Source of the DNA: Pachyseris speciosa
Taxonomy: Eukaryota > Cnidaria > Anthozoa > Scleractinia > Pachyseridae
Length of the DNA stretch: 64,000 nucleotides
NCBI GenBank assembly: GCA_016490735.1
Contig: JAEMWC010000261.1
Coordinates: 706,001-770,000, forward strand
Direction: 5' to 3'
A program made the position numbers and the translations under genes. Positions 11,101 to 23,400 of the stretch are shown here, one piece after another; position 1 is the stretch's first letter; the number at the start of each line of letters is the position of its first letter. The notes under the pieces were generated by a model. The model had not been told where the DNA came from, made no database searches, and saw nothing but the letters and a program-made list of their open reading frames with translations.

Positions 11101-14100
11101 TAAGACAGTGGTTGAGTGTACAGGATTTTCGCATGATTTGGGCAGCCTTCACTCTCGCCTTTTTCGCCTTCCTTCGTTGTCGTGAGTTCACATATCAAGG
11201 TATCAGAACATACCGTCCCAACTTTGACTTATCGGCCGGTTGCGTATCTTTTGAACCCAGTCTGGCTTGCCCGCAGCGGATGTCAATTTTTCTTAAGTCA
11301 TCCAAAACAGACGCGTTTCGCCGCGGTCACACGTTCGTAATTGCTCGCTCCCCTTCACCGCTTTGCGCCATTCAGGCTATGCGCCGATACTTTTTACTTG
11401 CGCGTCCTCTGGGTCCGCTTTTCTCCTTCCAATCTGGCCACTTGCTTACTCGGAAATCGGTGGTCTCCCTTCTTAGGGATGCCGCTCGCCGGGTGGGTTT
11501 ACCCCACGATTCACTTAAGGGGCATAGTTTTCGCATCGGCGCCGCTTCTACAGCGGCCGCTGCCGGCCTGCCGGACTGGTTGATTAAAGTCCTAGGACGG
11601 TGGTCTTCTGACTGCTATCAATTATATATACATACGCCGCAAACTGTTCTTTTATCGGCCGCCCCACGCATGGCGAATGTTACCTCTTGAGTAGTGTTCC
11701 AACCAAAAATAAATAAATAAATTTTCTTTCGCTTGGGGGGATACATGCTCCGCACGTATCAGTGGCGGTTAAGTCTCGTAGCGACTTCCCCAAGCTCTGC
11801 ATTCTATTTCAATGCACTAATTTTAGCTCTCTTTTGGCCAATATTATTTTCCAAATCTGCACTTGTCGTGTGCTGTTTACATGTATTGGTTTGAGCTATT
11901 TATGATGTGCCTACACTCGTTCCATTAAGTTGCACGATGCTGGCCGGAGGTTTCAGCTTGTAGTGCTGTGGAGAGTTAGGTTTTTAGGTCGCGTGAATTT
12001 TGGTCCTACCGGTCCGATCCAGCGCGGAAAATTCCGCTGGGGAGATAGGTTGGGCTTTAGTCGCGCTATTGTCACGCGGGGAAGTCGAACGTCACGCTGA
12101 TAGCAGAGCGGTGTCCCTCCTTAACGCCAACATGTCGTGTTGTGTTGTTTTTCGCTTAGTTATCATACAATATCGGAACTGCGACATTAATATTATTGAT
12201 GAAATTTTGAATCTGCCACGTCTATTCCCACAGTGGAAAAATATATTAAATTAAATTTAGGATTGCATTTGATTGGCTTTGAAAACCACAAGTTGAAATT
12301 CTTTGTTAAAGAATCACCTTTTCATTGGTTAAAAAACCTCGGGTGGCCCCTGTTGAAGTCATTGCATTGTAAGGATGATTGGAAGCAAATCATCATAGAA
12401 TCTATTATAGTTGCTGCAGCTCTGCCAACTTTCTGTAGAATGAAGAAGTGTATGACTTCAGGAGTACAGTGCTATCCCAATACTCTCCCCTCTGGATGGG
12501 AGGCTAAAGTAGTCCATATAAAGGTCACCTCACCCTCCCATCATTCTGTTAGGTTTTCCCTGCAGCTCATTAAATAAGACCACTTTGCAAACCCATGAAG
12601 AATTGGAGTACCTTAACTGATTGCATTTGTTGTCTTAGAGACAACTCAACCCCCTCCCCAATTAAATTCTGGGGCGTTATTTGTTACAATAATTATAATA
12701 TATTATTTGCTTTCATTCTTCAGATGCTACTCACACTTTAGTCTGTGCTATCCTTTTGCTTAATTCTGATCTTCATGGTGAGGTGAGTGTGAACTGCTGT
12801 CAGTCATCGATGTAGGAAAGCCATTGTTTTAAGCTATTTAAAAGTAATGTCTATGCAGTTTTCTTTCCTCTGTGAGAGTGCAATCACCCAACATGGCACT
12901 TTGTCCATTACTTCTACATTTATCTAAATACTGTATATGTGTGGTTCAAAATGCAAAGCATTAATTACGCTACTTTATCAGGGGAAAAAAAGGAGAATTG
13001 GACCTGTTTAATAGCACGTATATGGGGTGTAAGTAATTCTTTTGTATTAAAATGATTTTTCCCACAGAACCTTCGTAAAAAGATGACTCAAGCACAGTTC
13101 ATAGAAAATTTAGGTGGACTATGTGATGAAAAGGACTTTCCTAAAGACTTACTCAAGGTACACAGTGTTTTCAGGCAGCTCACAAAATTCAATTGTGTTA
13201 ATTTTTTATGGGATTCAGATAGCTACATAAAGGTTGTACCTTACTATTGTAGGCAATATATCAGGAAATCAAGACTAAACCACTGGAGGGATTTGGGTAT
13301 GTACACATGAATTGTATGGGAGCCATTTGAGCAACATGGGACCTAATTAGACCAGTGACAAATTTTCAAAACATTGAAGGTCATACTTATTACTGTTCAA
13401 CAATGAAAAAATCTGGGATCACTGAGCTCGTTTTTGAATTATTATCACTTAAAGCAAACATTAAGGGTGTTTCTATGGTAAACTATTTTGTCAAACATTT
13501 TCATAATATTATTTGTTGATGAATGACTTGGCATTTGTTTCACACCACTATAACAGTAACAACACATTACCATAATAATGATCCATCAAAGTTTAAAGTG
13601 CTGGAAAGTGCTGGAAACCAGTTTTAGCCACCTTAAATAACTCACATTTAATTGATGTTTTTTAGTTTTAAAGAGAAAGTGCCAACTCCCACTCCATCAA
13701 AGAGGACTCTGACACCTAATGGATCCAAGGTAATTTGGATTCAATGAACATTCCTCTCCTCTGGTGACACAAAGGCTCATTAGGACTTATTAATGAGTAC
13801 TGTGTCGTTTGCTTCTTTTCTTCCAAAGTTGAAAATGTACATGTATGTAGCTTTTATAGTTGATCACCACATTAGTGCTGCATGAAATGGAGCTCTGTTT
13901 CTAACGGACCAGTCATCAAGAATTTGGTGGGTGATAACTACATTATTGCCACTCCATCTCAGTCGGGTATACTTATGTTACCTACACGTACATGGTATTA
14001 ATAGTCCAGTACTTTGCCAAGGATGCCTGGAAACAGCTTGTAGTGCATATAGGTTGTAATTTTTATCCTGTTATAGTGATTCAGGAAAATTCCTTGTTTG

Positions 14101-17100
14101 TTGTTTTTCCTTGATTAACACTGTGTAATGTTGCTCTCTTTATAGGGAAGTTCATTGGGAAATCCTTTTGTTGAGGTACTGTTAGTTTGGAATTGATTTT
14201 TACTACAATTTCATCTTAGCTGCTCAATCGGTGATTCTTTCAGTAGTTAGCTGTCATCTGAAAGCAGTTAAGCAGTTACAGTATATTGTTATCCATTATG
14301 GCTTTAAAGTTTGAAACTGTCAGGCAACTACATTTTTATGATGTTTATTGAATCTTTCAAAAAAACACAAACTGCAAAGTTCAAGAAGCACCCAACAACT
14401 GCAATTTTAACAAAACCCAGAGAAGGTATGGGCAAAAGGTCTAGACAAAGTGTAACCACACCTGTTGTTAGTAATAGAAGATGAATGCCTCAGAAAACAA
14501 AGTACATTAATATTTTTGCAAAGTACATGGGATCAATTTAGTTGTGAAAAGTTGATTTTAAAATTCTGTGATTGTTTTGAACATTATGTTTTGTTGTTTT
14601 TTTTTTATTTTGTTCACTGGTTTTCTATTCATGTTTTGATGTAACAGACACTAAATGATTCAAGTGTTGTTAACGTTGGAAGGCACAGCAAAGGATGAGG
14701 AATAGTATACAAGATATTTACATTGTATTCATATTTTGGGATAATAGATTCAAGCTAGTGATACTGACAAGGTCTATAAAGAAGGACTGCTGTACAGAAA
14801 GGTGACCATGGGTTCAGAGGGAAAGAAAAGTAAGTCATACATTTACAAGACATTGTCTACAGAATGCAAACAACACCATGTGAAGGTTCACTCAGTAGTG
14901 TCATGAACCACTTTGTACATTAATAAGCCCAGAAAAGAACCAGCAATTATGCGTACAGTCGATCCTCAATTAGCCACAATCTTGATCACAATTCTTGAAA
15001 CATTAACTCACTATTTGCCCTCCTTCCCCTTCAATGTTGATTTTCTGAAGGTCAGACTCATAGCAAACCTGTGAAATCAACATTCGTCGAGAAAATCAAC
15101 ATTGGAGGGGGTGAGGGAAGGGGAGTAATTTGGTGAGATGTGGACGTGAAATGTGACGCTTTTGTCGAGTGTTACAAGTAATTGTGACTGGCATTGCAGA
15201 CTCGATTTTTCGGACCATTTAATTAATAAGGTATGATGAAGATTCCTAAAGTGTTACATTCTTTAGAATTCTTTTTAAATTAGGCATTGAAAAGTGCGTT
15301 TGAAGTGGTTTTGTTTTCCTTTTAACCATCAAATTTTCTAAGCGCTGTCACACATTGTAAGCACCGTGCATTCAGTTAAGTTCTGATTGGCTTGTTCTGT
15401 TTTCTTGCTAAGTGAAATTATGGTTTCCTAATTAATTCATTTTATGTCATTAATATTCGTATTTTTGATTGTCTGGACTCTCTATTATCCAGACTATTCA
15501 CTCCAGTCCCACTGAGTCCCACTGATAATTGAGGTTTGACTGTAGCTGTTTTTGGGCTGATAAAATACAGACTCCATTAACTTGAGATTCTGCATTTATA
15601 AATCATTTTATTATAAATCTATAAAAATTAAGTGTCCAATCAACCCTTTGGAAATTTGCTTTTTGTTTTTTTTTTTTTCTTAATTCTTTTCTTGCGTCAA
15701 TGACTTACTGCAGTGTAGAAAACGTACCCTTTCTCAATGTGCCAGTTTTAAAACCATGGCCCAGATCAAATTCCAACTAGAGCTCCAAACAAATACATGT
15801 ATGCTGTAAAGGTCAGATTATTAACCAATGGAAATGTCTCTCCACAGCCTCAGCTTGGAAGAGAAAGTGGGTACCATTCTTTGCAACACTGAAAGGAATG
15901 ATACTGTTCCTTCACAAGGTAATCACATTGTGAACTAAACTACGGCCAAGGACTTGGCAGTTAATATTAGCCTTGTTTCCATTGTTATTGGAGTTTTTTA
16001 CCTGAGACACCTTTCTTAACACTACCGTCAAGTCTGTCACACTACTGAGAGAACTGTACAGATGAGGAAAGTTATCACATCTGTTGCAAAATTCCTGATA
16101 TTTCTAACATCGCTGTTTTAGAAAGTACCGACCAGTCAACCGCATCACCTCTGCTCTGCATTCCAAGTTTAGGTTTTTTTTTTCATACTTTGAGATCCTC
16201 ATCCAGTGGATATTTAATTTTTTGAACCACATAATATCTTGTCATTATGCATGTCTACATCTGTCTCATAAGAAGAGTAGAGTGGCAATAGGCCCTTTCA
16301 TGCTTAACTGTATTTTGCTAGAAAACCAATGCTGACACTTGCGCCAATTGTCTTGCACAACTTTCTCTATGCATCTCACGTAAGGCTTCAAACTCCAGTA
16401 GATTCCAGTTTCTGCTCAGTCATGTCACACAATAGCATGACTTTGGAATTCGATGAATATTTCATCGCAATTTACTCTCTTAAATGGTCAGTGACCCCTA
16501 CTTTTCTTTCCAGAAACAGATTTAATTTACAATTATCTCCACGTTGTCCATAAAATGAACAAAAAGTCAATGTGGGAAGTGAAAAAAATTTTTTCAAGAT
16601 TTCTGTCCACGGGACATCGAATCCTGCCATCTTTTGGCTGCAAGGCGCGTGAAACTGTGGTAACTAAAATTGCAAACTTGTTCTTTAAGGAACCTCATCA
16701 GTTGACTAAATTCACTTACATGTAATAGGTCCACTTAAACAATATTTGGCAGAGAACACTTCACTTCAAAGATCTAATTGCAATATTTTTGGGCTTACAG
16801 ACACTGTGGCCTTATTCGCTACGGAACCCATTTTTTCAGATTTAGGGTGTTCTTCCAGGCATGTTCTCTCCAAAACAAAGTTGGTGACCCCCCACTTTTT
16901 TTTCACATTTCTGACATAACTAACTCATCATCTTACAGTGGTAAAAGTCTCAGAAAAAAATCAGTGTTGGACAGTTTTGCACGAACGTCCAACTGGTGTT
17001 TTGATGAAAAAACACTCACATAGGCTTAAGTTATTACTATTCTTGAATTTTTTAAATTGATGAATTACAGATAAAAATTAATTTACTGCATAAGACATCA

Positions 17101-17447
17101 CAGCTTACAGTACCTCAAACAAACCTTTACCAGTGTATAGTACATAATTAAAATCATTCATCTATTTTCAGTCAGATGAAGTCAGCAGTCCAGAACATAC
17201 CCGGAACTGCTTGGGTGTTCACCATTCCTTGGCCAGCCGAGCAACTGACTACATCAAGAAACCATTTGTGTTTAGATTTGTCACTTCAGACTGGAGGGAA
17301 TTTCTCTTCCAAGGAAAGTATGTGCTATAAGTTTGAATGAATTAAGATGTAGATGTATCAAGAAAATCATTTTAAAAATATGTATGGGTTATTGGCCAAG
17401 CATGACGTCAAGATGGTGGGATATTGGCCAAGTTCTTTTTTTGCATG

Positions 17448-17480
<33 letters not shown>

Positions 17481-20400
17481 CATGCTAAAAAAGAATGAGG
17501 CCAATATCCTGCCATCTTGACCAAACATGCTTGGCCAATAAAGGATTTATTATATGACTCAAAGCACGCAATTAAAAGACAGTAAAATGCGGGACAAACG
17601 GGCTGTCCCGAGCGGTCAACATGGCTCCATCTCGCGGGTAGCCAATCGCAGCAGGAGAATTGATTCATCTTGACCGCTGAAAGAGCCAATCATATAATAA
17701 ATAATTATATTGTTATTCTGAAAGTGTTGGCCTTGTCATATCATAAATCTGCACCACATTACAGTTACGCTGGTTTGATTGTTCTCAACATGATTTAGTT
17801 TTGAACAAAAGAAATAGACCTTATTATTTATGTCACCCAAAATTACAATTACAGTGTAGTTCATTCAAACCAAAAAACTATCTCAGCCTGGTTAGTTGAA
17901 GATTACCATTAACAGCAATGATAATTATGATTATCATATTAACAGCCCATTATGTGCCATTGAAATGTTTCAAAGAAGTGTGTAGTGTAGAGCAGCATGA
18001 CCCCTGCCATGCACTTCATTAAACATTGGTGATATATTCCAGTTTTTATGGTGGCACTGAAGAATTTCTGTCACAGCCAAATGTATGATAGATATTGGTC
18101 AACTTACTAACATACTTACAGTTCCCAAAAATTCGTGTGGTGAAACATGCTTAGATTAAGCATTTTAATATTTTGTGCATGTGCCACAGGGTATCCACTT
18201 TGAGAAAAACAATAATAAATCAAAACACAAAATAAAGTTGTTTAGAGCAGTTGTGAGCCATCTTAAAGTACAGTAAATGTTTATAATGAACAAAAATGTT
18301 ATTAACAGGTGAACATAAAATAATTAGATTTAAACATATGATTTGAGTGGCCCCACAGGGTCCCCACATCAAGAAAAGATGCTGTTTACAGGATTCATAC
18401 AGGTCTTGGAAAACCTGGAAAGTCATGGAATTTTATAATTTCATTTTCCAGGCCTGGTTTGGGTCCTGGAAATTCATGGAAAATCAGCAGGCTTTCTATA
18501 AGTGGAAAGCAATGTAGATCCAAAGTTACAAAAATTAACCAACAAGTTCAAATAATTTATATGATTTACTTCAGTAGAAATAAACATAGCACATGCTTCA
18601 AGATTACGCTTGTGAACATTTTTGTCGTTGTTTTGACATTACTGTGTCAGAACAGTTGCTTAACTTAGGTCATGGAATTTTTCAAAAAGTCATGGGAAAA
18701 GTCCTGGAAAGTCATGGAATTTTCACAGCTCAAAAGTGTACAAATCCTGGTTTATGACAGATTTTACTTCAATTATTACAAGAAAGGCTTTTTGTTACTA
18801 GCTAACACAAAATAGTCTATTTTTTTGTATTACTTGCATAGCAAGTTTGGTGAAGTTGAGAAAGACTGCAGCATTTAGTGATGTTTGGCATAACAGGCAC
18901 ATGGTTTGGTCCAATTAATTCTGATCAACAGGTCAAAAAAAGCCAATGCTGCAGTGAATATCATTTTCTTGCCTTATCTGGTACCCTCTATATAATTATC
19001 AATTAAACTGATCAAACTGGATGCTGAGAGGAGGGGGGGGGGTATTCCGATAGGAATATACAGAAATCTATTGCAATTAGTGTGAAAGCACAAGATGACT
19101 TGACTAATAATTTTTAGTGCTTCACTGTGATTCCCTGACAGTAGGTATTTGGTCTTCTTGGTAGGAATCTTCATGATATGAATCAGTGGATTGAAGCCAT
19201 CAACCTTGTAGCTGCCACATACTCATCTCCACCCTTGCCTGCTCCTGTTGGTTCATGGTATATAATTATATAATATATATATATATAATGAGACATGGGA
19301 TGGAAATCCACCTTTATATTCTTGTAAATGTCTTGGTAAGAGGGATATGTTACCATAAAACTCGTAATACACAGGTTATATAGCAGCAAGCAGGATTTCC
19401 CTTTCATTTTGCAAGCTGCAAAACTCCAGTCTCTTTGCCCCAGGCAATAACTGCGTCAGGAGTAAGATCATTCAGCCATTGTGTAGTTTGGCTTGGGTTG
19501 GTGGATTGTGAAACAAACATCAACAGGAAGAGCAAGATACAATACTATTTTGGATTCTCCTGAGCTTTAACCCAGGACTTGGCTCCTGATTGAACAATAA
19601 GTGTTGCTGAAGAACAGCCCTCAAATGGAAAATCCTGAGGTTTAAATCCCGCATACGTGTACAATCAATAAATTGCAAAAGATAAAAAAGCAAAATGTGA
19701 ACACGTTAGATGATTACATGTACACTGCGTATTTATTGGCATGTTGCTTATGCTTTTTTTTGCTTTTGTGTTTTCCAGCAAAAGGTTCCAGCGTCCAGTT
19801 CTTCCATTTTCCCGCACACAGCTGCCATTTGTAAGCCTTCTTCATTTTTTTTTAACTTTAACTCATTTTAAATGCCATCGTGAAATTAGTGAATGTAGAT
19901 TTTAAGAAAAAAATACATAATAATCCAATTGCAGTTGCTTTCAACTTTAATAGTACACTGCACAGAGCTTAGTTAGAAATTTTGTCATGACTCTGCTGGT
20001 CAAACCAGAAATTAAGTTTTGTGTCAGCTACGTCCCTCTCTTGCAAACAGAGAAAAACTGAGCTAACATGTATAACTACACGTAATATAACATAACATAT
20101 ATTCAAAGATCCGGCCAAAGTAATAATTAATTATTACCAGTACATAAAAACGCTTCTTGGAAAGGAAAGCTTGAGGTAGGCCCTATAATGTTTTCTTGGA
20201 AACTATAAACTGTGTAAACTACATAATTATGTGATACAACCTACAGTAGGTTTATTTTTATTCATTTGTGTTGCTTGTTGAATCAACAGACAAAACAACT
20301 GGAACATCATGAAAAGAAGGTGAGATTCTGATGCTCTTTGAAAACTTGATCTAATCTGTTTTGTTTTTGTTTTTTTTGTTTTGTTTTTTTTTTTTTTTCA

Positions 20401-23400
20401 ATTAAGATCTGTGAATGTTTTCTTACTTCACTGCATAATCATGGGGACACCAAACTTCAAAATTATACTGGGCAATGATACATGTACAAGTGTTTTTTAC
20501 TGCTGGCAAACATAGCCATAGTGTCAAACAGTGGCCAGTCTATGAGTCAATTAAATACCACCAAACACAATCATGAGGAAGTAGATTGTTGACAGGTGCT
20601 ATAATTCAAACTTTACCTTCTGATTTGAGTGGCAAATTTTACTTGTCATTGGTGTTACTCAACTGTGGCCTGACAAAATGAAACAATATTTTTTTGTATG
20701 CCCACAGAATCCAACTTTTTTCCAGTCCTTTTCTGTACTGCTGAATTTAATTACATCTACATTTTAAATTGCACAACAATCTTTCAAGGTCTTGTAATTC
20801 AGGTAATCATGATTTTACTGTGATAATATTAAAAAATGTTAATGACAGCACTGTCTTTTTTTCAGCGTGCAGAGGCTGAAGAAGAGCTCATTCAAAGTTT
20901 ACAAAGTAAACCATCTGGCAGCTCAGTCAGAGAGCTAGAGGTAACTGACTGCTCAAATTCTATCACAAAAGTACATGTACTTTTCAGAGTGAATGCATTA
21001 AAGATTATTGCAATTATTGAAACACATAAAAGATCTTCACATGATCTACATCACTTTGCACAAGACACCTTGCCCAAGCACATACATGTACATTGAAATG
21101 GGTCTGGCATTATTACTCGGGATACTGTAAGTATACCAAGTTATAAAATGTGTCAGATTTCAGTCTTTTTTTTCTGTGCAGCAAAATGCACAATACAATT
21201 ACGTTCTGGTGTTTGGATTGGCCAATGCACAATAGCAGGCACGTGGCGGTGTGTTCATTGGTTAAAGCAACCACATAGTCCAAAGGGTGAAAGGCTAACA
21301 TCATGCGACGGTTGTTTTGAAGTTATGCAAATTCATCTTGTTTGAGTTGTGAAGCTAGATATTGTGATACAGCACAGTCTATCCCCTTGAAAAGGTTTGC
21401 CGAGTGTTAAGAAAAAGTTGGAAGCCTCGCACATGTAGTGCTTATCGGCTAATCGATATCACAAGTCAAATTCGAATGCTGTGACAGAAAAATTACAGAT
21501 TTGCAAAAAGTTGTTTTCGTAATATGATACCTTCCATTTAATACGTGGCCGCATGTGAACACTCAAGGTTAAATAATCCACTTCAACTGCCGGAACAAAT
21601 TTTCCTGGACATATCTTTGTAAAGTTGTGAAGCTAGATTTTAATACAGTACAGACTGTCCGTGTGAAAAGGTTTGCGAATTTAAGACAAGGGTGGAAGCC
21701 TCGCATGTGCTGTGAGTATCGACTCAAATTAGAACGTTGTGAAAGTTCTATATTTAAAAAATCGCAAAGTTGTTTTGATGTAATTTGTTCCGGATTATAC
21801 CACAACTCAATCGCTGTGACAGTTCTATATTTAGAGACAAGTTTGCGAATTTTGATTTTCATGTGACGTCAGAAAAAGAAAACTAAAATTAAACATTTAA
21901 ATTTTTTACCTTTATCAGGTAAACGACATTTTAAGCTAAGTAACACGCTTTGGTTTGAAATCGAGTAGTTTGAATTTCGAGTTATTTTTACAATGCGTGA
22001 CATCTGGATTGCTTCTGAGAAACATGTCACATACACAGAAACGATTCGCCTTGTGTTTTCGAGTCTTGAATATCCAATATGTTAACTAAGAGAAGTGTCT
22101 ATGTGAATGTTTTCAAGCTTCACAGAGAGAAAAAACTCCAGATGTTGCCACTTAATTTAGAAGTAAACAACAGCAGCTCACAACAAATATGGATGGCAAC
22201 TATCAAAACAGTTTAACGAGCTTTGTTTGTACGTGAACAAAAAGGCCTTATGTGAACCCAAAAGCAAACCGCTAGCCGGATAGTTTCGAGAATCAGAAAG
22301 CGTGCGTCCGGCTTCTGCAGCACAAAAGTATCCAGACACTCATAGAGCGTCTTGTTTAGTCAGAATTTGGTTTGCAGTTCCAATATTGATTTTCCAGTGC
22401 TACATTATCAGCTTCTTTGTGGTACCAATACTGGCTTCAATTGCTATCAAAATCTTCACTGACAACCTTTGCTGACCTCTTTTTACAGGAATGGCAGGAG
22501 AAGCACGAGTTCCTTGAACATGAGGTGAGTTATGAAATGGAGTAAACATTTCCAACTGAAAGATGGAACAGTTACATATGTGACACAACCATCATTTAAG
22601 GAATAGTAAATTGTAGAGCTGGAACCCTCCCCCATGGGTGGAGTGTTACAGTGAAGTTAGTCTCCTGTTGTACAAAGCTGGTCTGTGCAATGTAAGTTGT
22701 GGCACATTTGAAACCTGTTTATTATGCACATGATACATTGATACATGTAGGTTAAGTTTATCCAGTCAACTGTCTGTCTTTGCTTCAAAGGGAGAACACA
22801 ACAGCTGAAATGGGGGCAAAACGTGTCTAAGCATGAAGGTTGTAGTATCTGACAGTGTGTAATCTACATGTAAGGTCACTTTTTCTCTTATGAGGGATTC
22901 CTTACAGTGTGCCAGTAACTATTTATACACCAGGGGACTCATCAGGGTGTGATCAAGTAGTTACACATCAAACTCTTTGCACTCTTGAGCCTGAACAGAG
23001 CGGCACACTGCTATAATTATTATGCTTAAACTATACAGAGTAACCCCACCCTCATTCTCAGACTTACAGGTCACCATAAAAATGCACCAGAGAGTCATTA
23101 ATTGTGATGCTTCTATTTGAACTAAATCACCAAATATTATGTAGATATTTCATAGTGATTTATTTCCACTTTATGTATACATTTTATTCCTATTGTCAAT
23201 GAAATTTAAAACACCCATTTTATGTGCATGCCCTTCTTTATTCTCTTCACAGTACAAAAGATACACGATGTATGTGAATGTTCTTCGTGGATCAAAGCTG
23301 GAAAGTAAATTACGTGACAAGCCACGTGGTTCAGACAGGTCTGTTGCTTCTATCATGTTACAGATGAAGCGCTGTAGTTCCTTGGGTGATTTAGATCTTA

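Larger units (their letters stand above)
7440..12130 (+). mobile_element. Tyrosine-recombinase retrotransposon (DIRS/Ngaro-like), near full length, frameshifted
   Basis: A GC-richer block in an AT-rich intron, in the same direction as the host gene. Order: TATA box (7756), gag (7823-9001), reverse transcriptase plus RNase H (about 8958-10725), tyrosine recombinase (10692-11690), then an AATAAA-rich stretch and a hairpin. There are no LTRs and no integrase; the recombinase replaces it, as in the DIRS order. Gag-RT-RH-YR without a visible methyltransferase domain resembles Ngaro, but DIRS or PAT cannot be excluded. Outer edges are approximate: I could not read clear terminal or split repeats, only a short inverted word (AGCGTGACG at about 7463, its complement near 12091). 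Two frameshifts in pol make this copy non-functional. Confidence 0.8.

Noticed and set aside
12233..12577. 114-codon frame after the retrotransposon as a transposon or host gene
   Set aside because: No motif recognised, AT-rich composition like the intron, no splice or promoter signal.
19143..19164. EFA6 exon 11 starting at 19147 or 19150 (VFGLLGRN...)
   Set aside because: From the preceding exon phase these acceptors lead to a TGA in frame; the acceptor at 19164 joins correctly and matches the PH domain.
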